Below are positions 60,603 through 64,000 of a stretch of 64,000 nt of DNA, one piece after another. A program made the translations under genes and the position numbers. This stretch comes from Plasmodiophora brassicae (Eukaryota > Endomyxa > Phytomyxea > Plasmodiophorida > Plasmodiophoridae). The notes below the pieces were generated by a model. That model saw nothing but the letters and a program-made list of their open reading frames with translations, ran no database searches and was not told where the DNA came from. The stretch spans positions 1,302,001-1,366,000 of the forward strand of contig JASFAU010000005.1 in assembly GCA_039704465.1 (NCBI GenBank), written 5' to 3'. Each line of letters opens with the position of its first letter. Positions within the stretch are counted from its first letter, which is position 1.

Positions 60603-63394
60603 TCATGCGTTTACTACTGATGCACGATGTTCCTGATCGTGAACGCTGCCGCCGTTCGCCGATTGCACAGCGCCGTCCTTGCACCCGTTGGCAACGTCGA
60701 CCGCACGACGCGATGCGTCACCGTTGTCCTTGACGCTGGTTGGAGCCGTGTCGCCCTTGGCGCCACCGGCCGGAGGCGGGGATGGCGGTGTGGACAGCCG
60801 CGGCGCCGGTGTCTCCTTGTTGTCCTTGTTGTCCTGGGACAGGATCCACGGGTCGTTCAGCGCTTCCGAGACGGTGATGCGCTTCTTCGGATCGGGGCAG
60901 AGCAGGCGACGGATCAGGGCCTTGGCTTCCGGCGACACCTGGTCCCAGACCGGATCGCCTTCCATCGGCAGGGCACCCTTGATAGTCTTCTCGATGATGT
61001 CATCCTTGTGCTTGGCGTCGAACGGCAGCCGTCCACGCAGGAGCACGTACATGATGACGCCGATGGACCACAGGTCGACCTCGCGCCCGTACCCGGTCAT
61101 CTGCAGGACCTCGGGTGCGACGTACGCCAGCGTCCCGCAGGGCAGGTTCATGATCTCCTCGGGCGCCGCGAACTTGCTCAACCCAAAGTCAGCGACCTGG
61201 ATGTCGGTATCTGACTCCTGCGACGTCATCATGATGTTCTCCAGCTTCAGATCGCGGTGCACGATACCCCGGTCGTGCAGGTACCCGATCGCACGCAACA
61301 GGTTACGAATCAGGGCCTGCGCATCGTCGGTTAGAGCGCGTTCCTGAACAGGTAAACGTAATACATACCTTTGTCGTGTCTTCCGGGAAACGATGCTTGG
61401 CTTTGAGGCGGTCGAACAGGTCGCCCCCGGCGACGAGCGTCGTGATGATGTAGATCTTCGAGCGCGTCTCGAACACGTTCTTGAGGTGGATGATGTTCGG
61501 GTGGTGGACGAGCTGGAGGACGGCGATCTCGGTGCGCAGGAGTTCGCGCTCAGAATCGTTGATGCCCGACTTGTCGATGATCTTGACGGCGTACTTCTTC
61601 CCGGTCGCCTTGTGCGTGCACCCGCAGACGGTCGAGAACTTGCCCTGGCCGAGTTCGCCGCCAATCTCGTAGTAATCCTCCAGGACGAACTGCCGCGCCG
61701 CCTGCCGAATCGCGGCCATCCACTGGTTGCGAAGCTCTAACGTCTTGGCGTAGAAGAACCGGGACACGCCCATGTCCTGCGACATGACGATCTCCAGGCC
61801 GAACCTCATCTTCGGCGACCGCTCCTCGTGGTTGACCGGCTCGACGAAGCACCCCTCCAGGCACATCACGCCCGATGGGCGCAGGTCGTTCTCATGGTGG
61901 AACGAATACAGGAAGTTGTCCTTCAAGACGAACCAGCGAACCTTCAGATTCTAAACGGAGCGTCATTAGTGGCCATGGCCCCTGCCGTGTGACGGGCACA
62001 AACACGCGCGCGCCACGAACCTTGAACATGCTGCCAATCTTGTACAGCCACCCTTCCATCTGATACGGCTTGTCCTCGAGTGCGATCCTGCCAAAGGGAC
62101 GGTTAGAACCCGGGAAGAGCGCGCGCCCGCACGACATTACGTCGGGCGGCCGTAGTGCGGCTCGAGCGGTTTGTCGTTCAGCGCGAGTTCGAACCCGCAG
62201 TTGAAGCAGAACAGGACGCGGACGGGATGGTCGCTGTGCAGAGACAGCCGGCACGTCTGGCACATGGTGAAGTTGCCGGGCGTCGTCAGCTTCTTGCCGC
62301 ACTGGCAGCAGTTCCTGACGCTGATCTCGTAGTGGCAACTCTGACAGATGAGGTACAGGCCTGGCGTCTCCGCCGGGTTGCCCGACAGCACCGACGTCGG
62401 CCCATTCAGCCTCGGCGACGTCTGGTCGACCTGCGGGCTGTTGTCGAAGACGCCCAGAGATGACGACCCCTTACGAATACGTTGCCCAGGCGCCGCCCGT
62501 GCGATCAATGGCGACATACCCGACGAGGACGACGAATGCAGGATACCGTCGAACGTCACCTGCCGATGACGTTCGTCAGACGGGAGCTAGAAGCGGGGGG
62601 ATAAACGATCCTCGTCACCTTCCCACCACATTTCGTGTCGATGGACGGCGGGCGTTTATGCCGAAGGTCGATGGCTGGGGCGGGCGCCTGGCTGCTCGTG
62701 AACACGTAGTCGAGAATGTCGAGCGTCTCGGCATGGTCGATGACCCATTTCTTGAAGTCCTCCTTGGAGAGGCGTTCGGGGTCGGACGTGATCTGGAACG
62801 CCGAGTTCACCATGTCGGTGACGCGGCGGTTCAGGGCGTCGGCCACTTCGTCCGAGAACTTCTCCGAGTCGTTGGACGCCTCCAGTATCGTGTACGCGGC
62901 GAACACGACCGAGTTCAGCATCGTGGTCAGCTCCGAACGCGTCAGGAACCCGTGCCCGGCGATATCATACATGGTGAACATGAAATCAATCTGTAAACGT
63001 GACAACGGATGGGTTAGCGCCAGGCGAGGCGTCGCAACTACAAACGTGGGCAACCTTCTCTTCGAGAGACCCGCGAACGATCAGGCCCAGACCGGACACG
63101 AACTCGTCGTAGTCGATGGCACCAATGTTCTTTCGGTCGAATGCGGCGAACAGACGGTCGCCGAGGATGCCTGGCATTTGGAAGACCTTCGTGAAGGTCA
63201 GCTTGTCGATCGTTTTGCGCCCCTGGCTGCGTTCCGCCAGGTCCTGGAACGTTCGCTGCAGGACGAGGACCTCCTCATGGTCGACTACAGGTGTGCCAGA
63301 GTCAGCGACGCAGCGCGTCATGACGGCACAGGCGGGACCGACACTTATCGCGCAGCTTCAGGAACTCCTTGGACTTCGACTTGCCGACGCCCAT
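60603..63394 (-). CDS. EF-hand / zinc-ribbon / PH / kinase protein, CDPK7-like
   Basis: The ATG at 63394 gives MGVGKSKSKEFLKL, a strong N-myristoylation start. A 58-nt intron (63285-63342) leads to calcineurin-B-like EF-hand helices: LFAAFDRKNIGAIDYDEF and, after another intron, MFTMYDIAGHGFLTRSEL. Both loops lack acidic residues at positions 3 and 5 and may bind Ca weakly. A four-CxxC region follows (LICQSCHYEIS, CCQCGKK, MCQTCR, CFNCG). Then a PH domain: QMEGWLYKIGSMFK, RWFVLKDNFLYSFHH and a C-terminal ELRNQWMAAIRQA helix. The kinase has GELGQGKFSTV, VHRDLKLENIMM, VADFGLSKF and GTLAYVAPEVL. EF-hands, PH and kinase in this order match apicomplexan CDPK7. The Ser/Pro-rich tail ends near 60603. 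Confidence 0.85.
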
Positions 63395-64000
63395 GATGGC
63401 GACGCGCGGTCGCCACGGTCCGGATGCGGCCGCGTTCGGTTAGATATCGAGGTCGCCTGTAGGAGGGTGGTACGCCGCGGACGTGGCCGGGGTCTGCCAA
63501 TGATATCTGACGGACTGGCGGCGGTCGTCGGTTCCGAGCGCCGACGCGCGAATGGTGCCCCGGACCCGCGCCCTTTCGCGCAACTTTTGCGGTTAAGGAC
63601 GGGCGGGGCCGCCACCGCCGCTCGGCCCGGCCCGACGCACCGACCCGACGCTATGTGGAAGATCGCGCGCGACGACACCTGGCACGCGGCACGGCGTGAT
63701 TGGCGGGCGTGTTCGGTTTGCTTTCCCTCGTGCAGGTACGGTCGAGGCACCCTCTGATCGTCCCGCTGCCTGTTTGGAAGGCATCATCATGGAGGACGCC
63801 GCATGGACATACGGGGACGAGACGTTCGTCCGTCATTCTGCATGCCATCGTGCGCGCCCCGCTGGGTGCGTGCGACCCACCGCAGCCGGCATCGTGCGCC
63901 CGATTATAGGGCGTCGGCGCGGATCACCGATCATCCGGGACGTGATGCTGCCCTCGTCGTGCTGCATCGTCCTGGTGGGCCCGGGCCTGTCCGACAGGCC
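63395..64000 (+). other. right-edge region with a possible partial gene
   Basis: A plus-strand ATG at 63785 opens MEDAAWTYGDETFVRHSAC and stays open to the edge, ending in a hydrophobic stretch VMLPSSCCIVLVGPGL. It may be the first exon of a gene continuing off the window; a possible GTCCGT donor follows DETF. The 390 nt before it hold no convincing gene and would include the divergent promoter. Confidence 0.28.

Overview
The window looks like nuclear DNA of a compact, GC-rich protist genome. Genes lie on both strands, often only tens to hundreds of bases apart, and nearly every conserved gene is interrupted by very short GT-AG introns, mostly 45-65 nt. The gene set is eukaryotic: Dcp1, akirin, RPAP1, kinesin-2, RCC1, Fis1, UGGT, CDK7, DH-PH, FYVE and a PPR-DYW protein. 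Base composition, tiny introns, flagellar-type genes and secreted low-complexity proteins fit a phytomyxid rhizarian such as Plasmodiophora; that assignment is inference only.

Layout. 1-4.3 kb is gene-poor: a foldback repeat, a spliced but frameshifted pogo-like transposase relic, an isoleucine tRNA and one unknown ORF. 4.3-9.3 kb holds Dcp1 (+), akirin (-), a C2orf81-like protein (+) and FolD (-). 9.77-11.55 kb is a near-perfect inverted duplication carrying two divergent copies of a secreted Gly/Ser-rich protein gene. 11.6-25.5 kb holds RPAP1, a 1001-residue PPR-DYW protein (-), a TPR protein, kinesin-2, a Dsc3-like membrane ubiquitin-like protein, an RCC1-repeat protein and a cysteine-rich type I membrane protein. 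25.6-31.4 kb holds an unknown gene, a GTPase with a signal peptide, a coiled-coil protein, Fis1 and a trihelix/Myb-like protein. 32-43 kb is rich in secretory-pathway genes: a type II glycosyltransferase, a TPR-GT61 glycosyltransferase, a USP30/UBP27-like deubiquitinase and the large multi-exon UGGT ending in RNEL. 43-50.5 kb holds a GST with a reading-frame break, an unknown multi-exon gene, an ADP-ribosyltransferase-like ORF, a FYVE protein, a DH-PH RhoGEF and an SLC35F-type transporter. 50.8-55.2 kb is a membrane-protein cluster: two paralogous seven-TM proteins, one lacking its ectodomain, then two four-TM proteins. 55.3-58.4 kb holds an HEIGH zincin-like gene and a mariner relic with an inverted fragment. 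58.4-63.4 kb holds CDK7, a proline-rich repeat secreted protein and an EF-hand/zinc-ribbon/PH/kinase protein resembling apicomplexan CDPK7.

Themes. The conserved genes cover mRNA decay and transcription (Dcp1, RPAP1, akirin, CDK7), ER protein quality control (UGGT, Dsc3-like), mitochondrial surface and organelle RNA functions (Fis1, USP30-like, PPR-DYW), motility (kinesin-2, C2orf81-like) and lipid/GTPase/calcium signalling (FYVE, DH-PH, PH-kinase). The most unusual items are the inverted duplication, the DYW protein with an altered zinc site, the myristoylatable EF-PH kinase and the seven-TM tandem family. Exon boundaries were read by eye from frame continuity and splice consensus; none was confirmed by transcripts.
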